Assembly (NCBI RefSeq): GCF_002000055.1
Contig: NZ_MVBD01000004.1
Location: 278,318-342,317, forward strand
DNA: 64,000 nt
Direction of reading: 5' to 3'
Source of the DNA: Marinicella sediminis
Lineage (GTDB): Bacteria; Pseudomonadota; Gammaproteobacteria; Xanthomonadales; Marinicellaceae
Of this stretch, positions 8,916 to 17,584 are shown one piece after another (position 1 is the stretch's first letter; each line of letters starts with the position of its first letter). The notes below the pieces were generated by a model. It did no database searches. It was not told where the DNA came from and saw only the letters and a program-made list of their open reading frames with translations. Position numbers and translations under genes: made by a program.

Positions 8916-9689
8916 TTACTTCCTGATGCCCATGTTCTCAGCTTCCATGTCAACCAGATACAAAGTCACATCAAGCACTTCGTCACGGGTGCGGAATACT
9001 TTATTGTTGGGTTTGTATTTACCGTGAGTTACCAGGGTTGGGGTTGATGAGACACCCATCGCCTGCATCATTTGCATGCCTTTACGGATCTGTCCATCAA
9101 TCATGAAAGAGTTGGCTGTAGAAAGAAACTCATCTTTATCAACGCCAAACGAACTGGAAACCCAGTTGGCAATGTCTTCAATGCTGCGCAATTGTTTGCG
9201 GTGCTGATGAATGGCTGCAAACAGTGCTGCATGAGCCTGGTCAACCAAATCCATGGCTTCGAAAGTGTAATAGGCCTGAGCGAACGGTTTCCATTGCGGA
9301 TAAAATACCACAGGAATTCGCACCACTTTGCCATGTTCAGGCATGTCATGTTCCAGCTTCTTCATATATGGCTCAAAAGAGGCACAATGTTGACACATGT
9401 AGCTGAAAAACTCATACACCAGTACTTCATCTTCACTTTTGGTGTCCCAGGCAGGATTAATCACTGAGTAATGTATGCCTGGCTGAAAGTCCACAGCTTC
9501 AGCAACTTCTTCAACCACTGATTCTACTGAAGACTCAACGGCTTCTGCAACTTCACTTGCTTGCTCAACAACCGCCTCTACTTCTGCGGCTGCTTCTTTC
9601 TTAACGGCTTCTTTGACATCTGCATGGTCATTGGCCTGAGAACAACCCCAGAACAGTACTACTGACAGAATCAATAAAACTTTATTCAT
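8916..9689 (-). CDS. DsbA-like lipoprotein with acidic helical stalk
   Basis: A 257-residue thiol oxidoreductase predicted to be anchored as a lipoprotein: the N-terminus ends in FWGCSQ, a lipobox with Cys16. Residues 22-66 are almost entirely Ala, Glu and Val in a helical pattern, a likely rigid stalk. The DsbA fold follows, with active site Cys99-Gln-His-Cys102 (classical CPHC) and a cis-Pro loop VSSTPTL. The ribosome binding site GAGGAGA is 5 bases before ATG. It lies 56 bases after the cytochrome c4 gene, the same order as in Pseudomonas. Confidence 0.9.
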   Translation of the reverse strand: MNKVLLILSVVLFWGCSQANDHADVKEAVKKEAAAEVEAVVEQASEVAEAVESSVESVVEEVAEAVDFQPGIHYSVINPAWDTKSEDEVLVYEFFSYMCQHCASFEPYMKKLEHDMPEHGKVVRIPVVFYPQWKPFAQAYYTFEAMDLVDQAHAALFAAIHQHRKQLRSIEDIANWVSSSFGVDKDEFLSTANSFMIDGQIRKGMQMMQAMGVSSTPTLVTHGKYKPNNKVFRTRDEVLDVTLYLVDMEAENMGIRK

Positions 9690-9745
9690 AATATCTCCTC
9701 GTAAACGTGGGTAATTGGACTGATTAAGAACTCAAAAGTTTCTGC

Positions 9746-10372
9746 TTATTGAGAGCCTTTCAGACCCTGTATGTAACTGGAAACAGCGTCGATTTCCTCT
9801 TCAGTCATGTATTGTGCCACACCTGCCATCACCTGGCCGTTGACATCGTCTTTATTTTCCAGTACGCGACCGGCCTTATAGGCCCGCAGTTGCAATGCTG
9901 TGTAAGCCGCATGTTGATTAGCCAGAACCGGATAACCTGAAACCGGATTGCCCTGACCTGTGGGACCATGACATGACATGCAGGCAGGAATAGCACGATC
10001 CTGATTGCCGCCCTGATAAATTGATTTACCCAATTCCACCAATGCTGGATCAGCAGCTTTCATGGTCAGGGGTTGACTGGCAAAATAAGCTGCCAAATCG
10101 GCCATATCCTGCTCAGACAGGTTGGCAGACATGGGTGCCATCAAGGCATTTTCTCTGGCACCACTTTTGAATAATTGTAATTGACGCACGAGGTAATCTT
10201 CATGCTGACCTGCCAGTGATGGCCAGATGGGATTGACGCTGTTACCATCAGCACCATGGCAAGCGGTGCAGGTACCAGACAAAGCCTTGCCTTTTTCAGC
10301 GTCTCCAGCGATAACCTGGACTGATAACAGCAACATGGCTGGAATAAGAACTCTGAGCATATTTCGTTTCAT
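9746..10372 (-). CDS. diheme cytochrome c4
   Basis: A 208-residue periplasmic cytochrome with a signal peptide ending VQVIAG. It has two CXXCH heme sites, at Cys35-His39 (CTACH) and Cys131-His135 (CMSCH), in two similar halves, as expected of cytochrome c4. It passes electrons in the periplasm to terminal oxidases. It is first in the operon with the two DsbA-like genes and divergent from engB. A perfect TATAAT for this strand lies at 10411-10416. Confidence 0.93.
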   Translation of the reverse strand: MKRNMLRVLIPAMLLLSVQVIAGDAEKGKALSGTCTACHGADGNSVNPIWPSLAGQHEDYLVRQLQLFKSGARENALMAPMSANLSEQDMADLAAYFASQPLTMKAADPALVELGKSIYQGGNQDRAIPACMSCHGPTGQGNPVSGYPVLANQHAAYTALQLRAYKAGRVLENKDDVNGQVMAGVAQYMTEEEIDAVSSYIQGLKGSQ

Positions 10373-10410
10373 AAAAACCCCTAATGGTTTGGTTTCTTCA
10401 AAAACGCAGT

Positions 10411-10416
10411 ATTATA
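10411..10416 (-). promoter_or_regulatory. -10 box of the cytochrome c4-dsbA operon
   Basis: The minus strand reads TATAAT here, 39 bases upstream of the cytochrome c4 ATG. No good -35 box is seen at 16-18 bases; TTAGAC is nearby at a poor distance. Confidence 0.45.
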
Positions 10417-10494
10417 GCGTAATCACCTGTGTCTAACATATCAAATTTTGCTCATCTCATTTAAAATACAGGCTTTTTATCCGGCCACTGTTGC

Positions 10495-11097
10495 ATGTCA
10501 AACCTGTTCAAACATTGTGAGTTTTTAATCAGTGCTTACAAAATCGATCAATTACCTCCAGATGAAGGCATGGAAATTGCATTTGCCGGCCGTTCAAACG
10601 CTGGCAAATCAACCACCATCAATGCCTTAACCAACCACAAAGGACTGGCCAAAGTCAGCAAAACGCCAGGGCGTACTCAATTGTTTAACTGCTTTGAATT
10701 CATGCCGAATAAGCGGTTGGTCGATTTACCGGGGTATGGATATGCCAAAGTACCGGTGAAAATGAAAAAACACTGGGAAAAAGAAATTGACCAATACCTG
10801 ATGAAACGCGAAAGCCTGATTGGTGTGGTCATCATCATGGATATCAGGCACCCGATGAAACAGTTTGATGAACAAATGCTGCATTGGGCTCATGAGTCCG
10901 GGCTGCATTCCCACGTGTTGTTGAATAAAGCCGACAAACTCAACAACAATGACACCAAAAAAACCCTGATGAAAGTCTCTGCAGCCATCAGCAAGATCAG
11001 CGCCTCAACCACCTGCCAGGTCTTTTCAGCCTTACGTAAAACCGGTGCCGCAGAGCTCTCCGGCATCATCACACCCTGGTTCACAGAACAGTCATGA
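10495..11097 (+). CDS. engB: ribosome biogenesis GTPase EngB (YihA/YsxC)
   Basis: An essential-type GTPase needed for large ribosomal subunit assembly. Its 200 residues match the family. G1 is GRSNAGKST at about residues 32-40, followed by KTPGRTQ, G3 DLPGYGYAKV and G4 LNKADKL. Its stop overlaps the start of the next gene as ATGA, which indicates translational coupling in an engB-unknown-uvrD operon. Confidence 0.96.
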   Translation: MSNLFKHCEFLISAYKIDQLPPDEGMEIAFAGRSNAGKSTTINALTNHKGLAKVSKTPGRTQLFNCFEFMPNKRLVDLPGYGYAKVPVKMKKHWEKEIDQYLMKRESLIGVVIIMDIRHPMKQFDEQMLHWAHESGLHSHVLLNKADKLNNNDTKKTLMKVSAAISKISASTTCQVFSALRKTGAAELSGIITPWFTEQS

Positions 11098-12197
11098 ATT
11101 ACCAACACCGTTGTGACGGCATGCTGACCCTTGAATGCCAAAGCCCGATCAAACAAACCTGGAATAAACATAACAGCAGTGAACTGACCCATCAGGTGGC
11201 CCGTGACCTGCATGCGGTGTTGGGCATCAAAGGACAGACTGCTTTGGTTTTTCTGGGTGCCGCCTTCACCTCAGAACAATTGTTACAACCGGGCTTTCCC
11301 ATTCAACAAAACCTCACCCGCTATGCCAGCGCGGCTTTTCAGGGCGAGTCACAGGTCGATCAGGTGTTATCTGTTGGCGCCAGTGATGACAACATGCCAG
11401 CTGGTTTGCAACCCATACCAGCCGAACAGCAGTTGTATCACCTGCCATTTTGTCTGTATACCGATGATGAGCAACTGGCCACCACTTTCGAACAACAGCT
11501 GATGCACAAAGGCATGGTTTCACCGCCCACTTATGAATTACTTTGTGGACAAACGGGGGTGGTGATCAGTCATGCCAACTACATGACCTACCTTGATTTG
11601 GTGGCCATGATGCACAATCATTTTCAACAACTGGGATTGAGCCACCTGTGGGAAATCATTGAGATGAGTCTGGTCAACAACGAACCCAAAACCGCGGTGA
11701 GCACAGATACTGGCAATCACTTCTATCTGATTGATCATTTGTTATTCACTCCCAGCTTTTCCTGGTCTCAATGGCACCAACTGAAACCTGAAAGCGACCC
11801 TGAATCTTACATCAATTGGTTGATGGCACAACGCCTCTCAATCGGTGCATTTTCCAGCCACGGCCTGGACGTCAGACCGTTCAAAGCCAGCCAATGGCCG
11901 ATCAGCTCACAAAAAATCTGCCTGGGCTCTTTCGAACAAAGCCACATCCGTGACAGTTGGTGGTTTGAAGATCTGCCGACACAAGACACTCACCCTGCTG
12001 CAGTGGTTTACCACCAACATCCACAAGCTGGCGTGGTGGCCATCAGTCATCAGATCGAGCCACAAACTGTACGGGTTTATTACCCCATCAAACCATTGGG
12101 CATCAAGGCCATTGAAGCTCATTTATCGAATCAAACCGCCCGGAAAATGGCCACTGAAAACAGTGACTGGGGCCACAGCGCATCCTGGATAGCATGA
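11094..12197 (+). CDS. unrecognised protein between engB and uvrD
   Basis: A 367-residue soluble-looking protein with no signal peptide or membrane segment; I do not recognise its family. It has many His, Gln and Trp residues, for instance SHANYMTYLD and IRDSWWFEDLP. It overlaps engB by ATGA at one end and uvrD by ATGA at the other, so the three genes are almost certainly co-translated. The codon usage and compositional look match its neighbours, so it is a real gene and not a shadow. A role with ribosome assembly or DNA repair is guessed only from position. Confidence 0.85.
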   Translation: MNYQHRCDGMLTLECQSPIKQTWNKHNSSELTHQVARDLHAVLGIKGQTALVFLGAAFTSEQLLQPGFPIQQNLTRYASAAFQGESQVDQVLSVGASDDNMPAGLQPIPAEQQLYHLPFCLYTDDEQLATTFEQQLMHKGMVSPPTYELLCGQTGVVISHANYMTYLDLVAMMHNHFQQLGLSHLWEIIEMSLVNNEPKTAVSTDTGNHFYLIDHLLFTPSFSWSQWHQLKPESDPESYINWLMAQRLSIGAFSSHGLDVRPFKASQWPISSQKICLGSFEQSHIRDSWWFEDLPTQDTHPAAVVYHQHPQAGVVAISHQIEPQTVRVYYPIKPLGIKAIEAHLSNQTARKMATENSDWGHSASWIA

Positions 12198-14380
12198 CAC
12201 TGAATACCGAAGACATCCTGAAAAACCTCAATGAAAATCAAGCAGCAGCAGTCACCACAGACGCTCAGCATGCGTTGGTGCTGGCCGGTGCCGGCAGCGG
12301 CAAAACCCGGGTTCTGGTGCATCGGATCGCCTGGCTGATTTCCGCTGAATTTGTTTCTCCTTACAGCATCCTCGCGGTCACATTTACCAACAAAGCCGCT
12401 GCCGAAATGCGCAACCGCATCGCCTTCATGCTCAAACGTGAAATCAGGGACATGTGGATTGGTACCTTTCATGGCATCGCTCTGAAGTTGTTGCAGATCA
12501 ACACCGAAGCGGCCGGCTTGCCAAAAAACTTTCAGATTATTGACTCTGACGATCAATACCGCCTGATCCGCCGTTGCCTCAGCGATTTGGAGCTGGATGA
12601 AAAACAATGGCCACCGCGCACGGTACAGGCATTCATCAATGACCAGAAAAATGATGGTTTGCGGGCACATGAAGTTGAAGATTACGGCGATTACAACAAT
12701 CAGACGCTGATTAAAGTGTTTGCCCATTACGACGATCATTGCCAACGTGCAGGTCTGGTGGACTTTTCTGAAATGCTGTTACGGGCGCATGAATTGTTAC
12801 TCAACGACGAGGATGTTTTAAAAAAATACCGGCAACGCTTCTCCCACATCCTGGTTGATGAGTTCCAGGACACCAATGCCATACAGTCTGCATTCATTCA
12901 ATTGTTGGCCGGACAGCACAACAAAGTGCTGGTGGTGGGTGATGATGACCAGTCGATTTATGCCTGGCGCGGCGCCAAAGTGGATCACATCCTTGATTTC
13001 CAAAGTTTGTATGCCAACACCGCCATGTATAAGCTGGAACAAAACTACCGGTCAACGCAAAACATCCTCGATGCCGCCAATGGGGTAATTGCGAACAACA
13101 AAAAGCGCCTGGGTAAAAACCTGTGGTCAGCTCAGGAAAAGGGAGAACCCCTGGGTGTGTATGGCGCACATTCAGAGTTCGATGAAGCCTTTTTTGTTGG
13201 TGAAAAAATCGACAGCCTGTTGGCTGAAACCACCAGTGCCGATGACATTGCCATCCTCTATCGCTCCAATGCCCAGTCCAGGTTACTTGAAGAAGCCTTG
13301 CTTAAACGCAGTATCCCATATCAGATCTATGGTGGGCTGCGGTTTTTTGAACGACTGGAGATCAAAGACGTACTGGCATATTCCAGGCTGGTCAACAACC
13401 GCCATGATGACATTGGCTTTGAACGGGTGATCAATACCCCGACCCGTGGCATTGGCCTGCAAACAGTCAACCTGATTCGCAACTATGCACAAATGCAACA
13501 AACCAGTCTGTGGGAAGCGGGTCAACAATTGATCAAAGACAACAAGCTCAGTACCCGGGCAGCCACATCATTGGCTTCATTTGTCAATCTGATCGACGAA
13601 TTGGAAAGCAACAACCAGGACCAGTCACTGGCCCAGTTGTTTGCTGACATCATCGAACGCACCGCACTGAAAGACCACTACCTCAAAGAGCCACCGGAAA
13701 AAGCCCAGACCCGACTGGAAAATCTTGATGAATTGATCAATGCGGCAGAAATGTTTGAAATCAGCGATGAAGACCTGGCCCTGGGATTGACGCCACTGGC
13801 GGCCTTTCTGGCACAAGTCAGTCTGGATGCCGGCGACACCACACAGGTCAATGAACCACATGTGCAGCTGATGACCTTGCATGCGGCCAAAGGCCTTGAG
13901 TTCCCAGTGGTTTTCATTGTGGGTCTGGAACAAGGTTTGTTTCCCCATCAGAACTCCATGGAGGATTTCAACAAACTTCAGGAAGAACGGCGCCTGGCCT
14001 ATGTGGGCATCACCCGGGCAGAAAAACAACTGTTCCTCAGTTATGCCACCTCCAGGCGCATGCGCGGTAAAATCAATGCCTGTCAACCTTCACAGTTTCT
14101 CAGAGAAATACCCAAAGAACTGATCAGTCAGCTGCGTGGGAACATCCACCCCAGTACCGCCTACTCATCTGGCCAATCGGTCACCACCCCATATCAGCGA
14201 CAAACCACCCAAAGTGACTCACCCTATCAACTGGGTATGAATGTCCGTCACAAAAGTTTTGGCGAAGGCGTGATCACTGACATGAGTGGCAAAGGCGATT
14301 ACCTGCAAGTGCTGGTACAGTTCAACGACGTTGGCCCCAAAGTGCTGGCAGTGAAATTTGCTCAACTGGACATTATTTAA
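12194..14380 (+). CDS. uvrD: DNA helicase II UvrD
   Basis: A superfamily 1A 3'-5' DNA helicase of 728 residues used in mismatch and excision repair. Motifs are all visible: Q-motif LNENQAAAV, Walker A AGAGSGKT at about residues 31-38, Ia TFTNKAA, II DEFQDTN, III VGDDDQSIYAWRGA, IV QNYRST, V LMTLHAAKGLEFP and VI AYVGITRAEK. The C-terminal tail carries the GMNVRHKSFGEG segment typical of UvrD rather than Rep. It is the last gene of the engB operon. Confidence 0.96.
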   Translation: MTLNTEDILKNLNENQAAAVTTDAQHALVLAGAGSGKTRVLVHRIAWLISAEFVSPYSILAVTFTNKAAAEMRNRIAFMLKREIRDMWIGTFHGIALKLLQINTEAAGLPKNFQIIDSDDQYRLIRRCLSDLELDEKQWPPRTVQAFINDQKNDGLRAHEVEDYGDYNNQTLIKVFAHYDDHCQRAGLVDFSEMLLRAHELLLNDEDVLKKYRQRFSHILVDEFQDTNAIQSAFIQLLAGQHNKVLVVGDDDQSIYAWRGAKVDHILDFQSLYANTAMYKLEQNYRSTQNILDAANGVIANNKKRLGKNLWSAQEKGEPLGVYGAHSEFDEAFFVGEKIDSLLAETTSADDIAILYRSNAQSRLLEEALLKRSIPYQIYGGLRFFERLEIKDVLAYSRLVNNRHDDIGFERVINTPTRGIGLQTVNLIRNYAQMQQTSLWEAGQQLIKDNKLSTRAATSLASFVNLIDELESNNQDQSLAQLFADIIERTALKDHYLKEPPEKAQTRLENLDELINAAEMFEISDEDLALGLTPLAAFLAQVSLDAGDTTQVNEPHVQLMTLHAAKGLEFPVVFIVGLEQGLFPHQNSMEDFNKLQEERRLAYVGITRAEKQLFLSYATSRRMRGKINACQPSQFLREIPKELISQLRGNIHPSTAYSSGQSVTTPYQRQTTQSDSPYQLGMNVRHKSFGEGVITDMSGKGDYLQVLVQFNDVGPKVLAVKFAQLDII

Positions 14381-14431
14381 CACTTAAAAGTAAGTTGCTA
14401 TGAAAACAGAAACCATCTCATATCCATTTAT

Positions 14432-15922
14432 TCAGTTCTGACCCGCCAAAGTCACCCGGCCTTTGTGTCTGTGAATGTTGCCATACTGAGCAAGTAATCC
14501 CTCTCCTGCGGCTGCATTGGTGAACTGCTGTGCTGAAAACCCGGTGACCGGTAAGCCCAGGTACCCGGTCCCAGAACTGGGATTCAATACATGATGCCCA
14601 ACATCAAAGGTCAATCTGGCCCAGCCGTTTTCAGTGGCATGACTCAATGACGGACCACCCATCAGGATGTTTTTTTCCGCCCCCAGAATGTCACTGATGC
14701 TACTGGGTGTACCTGGTTGTGGCAACCTGAAGGTCAAGACGTTGGTGGCATAACACAATTCAGGTGCGGGAGGCCGGGGTGGACAAGTGACTCCGCCACA
14801 AGTAAACGGCGGATCTTTTTGTGCTTCTCGGTCCCAGATACCAAGCTCGAATTCATCGCAGGACTGCAAGCCGTTCCAGCGCTGGGTAAAGGGTGTCGGA
14901 TTCTGTGAATTATTGACATTCACGTGGTGGTGCTTGGTCGGAAAAGTGACCACCCATTCAGTCTTACCTGCGACAATACTGTCCAGGGCATATTCATTGA
15001 TGACTTCAGTGTGCATCAACACCGCCGAAACGGCCTGAAAACCAGAGTCCCATTCAGAAATGGCCAATCGGCCGTCGTCCAAAAGGACCCTGGATTCCGT
15101 TGAGCCTGAACCCAAGTCCGGTAGTGCAGATCCAGGTGATGAGTGAATGCCCTGCTGATCCCAGAAATGATCAATGGCAATCGCATCATAGGACATGGAC
15201 AAGCCTTCAGCCACATTGACAATAAAGGCCGTACCCTGTAAGCCTCCGGTGGGTTCACTGAGCGGATCAAAATCCCATTCATCATCATCCCAACTGGCTT
15301 GCAGGGCAAAACAAGCGGCTGGTTCTCCCGTACTGTTGTGTGTTGCATGGGCTGCTGCCTCTCCGGTTAAAACACCCATTTCGATCACTTCAAAATAACC
15401 GTGACGGGCCCGGCTCATTGATTTGTTACTGAACACCAGATCCTGTTCGATTTCAAAAGGCAGAAACTCCTGACTGAATTTGTGCAAATAAGGTGCGCAA
15501 CTGGCATCAGCTGACGCATGAAGTCCGCTGTCTTCTCCCACATGTCCCTGAAATGTCGATGTGGTTGGCCCCATGATACCGGTCCACACGTCAAAAGCTG
15601 ACAGATAGACATCAAATGACAACACCCGAAGACCCGCGTCCCCTTCCCTGAAAGTCAGCTTGATGGCCTTCGGCTGGTCCGTGGTGTTAACCACAGTATA
15701 AGCCGTATTGAGGTTATTGTTCACGGTGTAATACGGAAAAATCAACACCTGACCCCGGTCATTGGTGCTCAGTTGGACAGCAGACACCAGGGAAGACAGC
15801 ATCAGCAGAAATAACAATGCAGGCAGATACCTGAAGCTCAAACGGCTCTGCAGTGACTGACTAAATATTGATTGACCTGTTGATAACACAACATCACAAT
15901 TGATTAAATATTTCTTCATCAT
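14432..15922 (-). CDS. secreted protein of unknown function, paralog D (B-type)
   Basis: A 496-residue exported protein, fourth in a row of four paralogs. A long positively charged start is followed by a hydrophobic segment ending VSAVQ. Family blocks, in order: VLIFPYYTVNN, VVNTT, DVWTG, SCAP, GTAFIVNVAEGLSMSYDAIA, ESRVLL, EWVVTFPTKHHHV, QSCDE, ENGWARL, GLPVTGF and GEGLLAQYGN. The Asn-Lys-Ser-Met-Ser-Arg-Ala-Arg block, the KHHHV block and the DREAQ block tie it to paralog B at 17585. GGAGGAATT precedes the double ATG, and the start overlaps the stop of paralog C by 4 bases. Function is not known to me; the fold is probably beta-rich and disulfide-bonded. Confidence 0.85.
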   Translation of the reverse strand: MMKKYLINCDVVLSTGQSIFSQSLQSRLSFRYLPALLFLLMLSSLVSAVQLSTNDRGQVLIFPYYTVNNNLNTAYTVVNTTDQPKAIKLTFREGDAGLRVLSFDVYLSAFDVWTGIMGPTTSTFQGHVGEDSGLHASADASCAPYLHKFSQEFLPFEIEQDLVFSNKSMSRARHGYFEVIEMGVLTGEAAAHATHNSTGEPAACFALQASWDDDEWDFDPLSEPTGGLQGTAFIVNVAEGLSMSYDAIAIDHFWDQQGIHSSPGSALPDLGSGSTESRVLLDDGRLAISEWDSGFQAVSAVLMHTEVINEYALDSIVAGKTEWVVTFPTKHHHVNVNNSQNPTPFTQRWNGLQSCDEFELGIWDREAQKDPPFTCGGVTCPPRPPAPELCYATNVLTFRLPQPGTPSSISDILGAEKNILMGGPSLSHATENGWARLTFDVGHHVLNPSSGTGYLGLPVTGFSAQQFTNAAAGEGLLAQYGNIHRHKGRVTLAGQN

Positions 15923-17322
15923 AATTCCTCCGTGACCACAACCTGTCCCTGGTGTTTAAATAAATTACCATACTGAGCCAATAATCCCTGTGCAGCACTG
16001 CCATTGGTGAATTGTTGCACTGCAAATCCGGTGGCAGGCAAGCCCCTGAATCCGACTCCTGACAAGGGCGTCATAAGCATCCCCTCACCATAGAAAGATA
16101 ACTTACCCCAGCCATTTTCAGTCTTGCGAAAATCGTCATAACCCAACACCAGTGACAAGTTATCGGATTGCAACACCGGAGTTGTGGGACCCGGCTGTTC
16201 ACCGGGTAATAAAAGTTCAATCACATTACCTGAATAACAAAACTCAGGTACTGCCGGTCTGGGTGGCGGTGGATCCAAACAACAGGAATTGTTCACAAAA
16301 GCCATCTCCGCACGATCGTAAAGCATGGCCTGATAAACGTCACATGACTGTGCACCATCCCAGATGGTCCCAAAAGGAGCCACTGCTTCACCAACCTGAT
16401 TCACATGAAATGACTTGGTCGGAAAGCTCACCACCCAGTCGGTTTTGCCATCAATGATGGCATCACGGGAATACTCATTGACCAATTCAGCTTTCATCAA
16501 CACCGCTGAGACTGCCTCATAACCATTGGCCCACTCAGAAATCGCCAGGGTACCGTCGGACAGCAACACCCGTGATTCGGTTGAGCCACTATTCAGATCC
16601 GGCGTCAACAAGCCGGGTTCTGTCAAATCACCAGCCTGCGCCCAGAAGTTCTGCAATGCCAGGGCATCGTATGACAAGGACAAACCCTCACCCACATTAA
16701 CCAGAAAAGCAGACCCGGTTAAACCGCCACCCGGAGCAGCCCATGGGTCCAATAACCATTCACCAACATTCCAGGTGTTTTGAATGGCCGCACAATTGGC
16801 TGGGACGCCGATCGGTCCATGGTCAACAAAGCCCGCTGCATCACCAGTGAGCGTTGCCATTTCTATGGCCAGAAAATAGCCCTCTCTGGCCCTGGCCAGG
16901 CTGCGGTTGGCCGGGTTCAGGTCTTCATCAATCACATAAGGTAAAAATTCCTGGCCCGCTTTGTTCAGGAATGGCGCACATGAAGTATCGGCTGACACAT
17001 GAATGGCACTGGGCTCATTCACATGACCGGGAATGCTTGATACATAAGGAACCAGGGCTGCACTCCACACATCATAGGATGACAAATACACCTGGTAAGT
17101 GAGCACATCCAGACCCACATCTGCTTCATGAAAACTGATTTTGATGGCTTTGGGCTGGTCTGTGGTGTTGACCACAGAGTACAGGGTATTCAGGCCATTG
17201 TTCACTGTGTAATACGGAAAAATCAACACCTCTCCCAGGCCATTGGGGTTCAACTGAACAGCAGTCGAAGGGTGTGACCATGCCAGCATCAGCGCAGTCA
17301 TTATCGGGATTCGTTTATTCAT
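15919..17322 (-). CDS. secreted protein of unknown function, paralog C (A-type)
   Basis: A 467-residue exported protein with a signal peptide ending HPSTAVQ. ATG at 17322 is chosen because GGAG lies 8 bases upstream; a GTG three codons earlier is less likely. It shares with paralog A (19033) the near-identical block PYVIDEDLNPANRSLARA, the SCDxYxAMLYDR block, a Cys-Cys followed by a Pro-rich stretch, and SDNLS. It overlaps paralog D by ATGA. A 262-base gap with palindromes separates it from paralog B upstream. Confidence 0.85.
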   Translation of the reverse strand: MNKRIPIMTALMLAWSHPSTAVQLNPNGLGEVLIFPYYTVNNGLNTLYSVVNTTDQPKAIKISFHEADVGLDVLTYQVYLSSYDVWSAALVPYVSSIPGHVNEPSAIHVSADTSCAPFLNKAGQEFLPYVIDEDLNPANRSLARAREGYFLAIEMATLTGDAAGFVDHGPIGVPANCAAIQNTWNVGEWLLDPWAAPGGGLTGSAFLVNVGEGLSLSYDALALQNFWAQAGDLTEPGLLTPDLNSGSTESRVLLSDGTLAISEWANGYEAVSAVLMKAELVNEYSRDAIIDGKTDWVVSFPTKSFHVNQVGEAVAPFGTIWDGAQSCDVYQAMLYDRAEMAFVNNSCCLDPPPPRPAVPEFCYSGNVIELLLPGEQPGPTTPVLQSDNLSLVLGYDDFRKTENGWGKLSFYGEGMLMTPLSGVGFRGLPATGFAVQQFTNGSAAQGLLAQYGNLFKHQGQVVVTEEL

Positions 17323-17463
17323 TAACAACACTCCTTTTCATAAAATTGATGGCAGGACCACCAGAAGTAAACACCTGCCAACTCTGGCCAGCCCTGTTTT
17401 TACGGACATCCGGAATGACGTTCAGTCCCACCATCCAACGATTGTCATTTGCTGACTTTATGG

Positions 17464-17491
17464 CCAACCCAATTAAAAACTTGTTCAGATT
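17464..17491. repeat. inverted repeat in the gap between paralog pairs
   Basis: The minus strand of the 17323-17584 gap holds GATTCCCTC and GAGGAATC around about 6 bases (near 17486-17508 on the plus strand read as GATTCCTC / GAGGGAATC), with one bulged base. It could form a modest stem-loop. Exact ends are approximate. Confidence 0.35.
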
Positions 17492-17545
17492 CCTCTTCAA
17501 TGAGGGAATCATCTGGGAACCTCGGCCTCCGGTCCAGTCCCGACT

Positions 17546-17573
17546 ATGACGGCTGTATCGATACAACCGTCAT
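17546..17573. repeat. 28-base palindrome after paralog B
   Basis: ATGACGG and CCGTCAT flank a core TGTATCGATACA; only one base pair of 14 is mismatched. It lies 12 bases beyond the stop of the gene at 17585. No T-run follows on either strand, so it is not a standard intrinsic terminator. It may be an mRNA end or stability hairpin or a protein-binding dyad. Confidence 0.7.
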
Positions 17574-17584
17574 GCCGTACACAT

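Noticed and set aside
12131..12745. 204-residue frame antisense to the uvrD start
   Set aside because: Opposite to conserved helicase motifs; no ribosome binding site and no known domains.
17315..17566. 83-residue frame in the gap between paralogs B and C
   Set aside because: It crosses the ribosome binding site and start of paralog C and a palindrome; no protein features.
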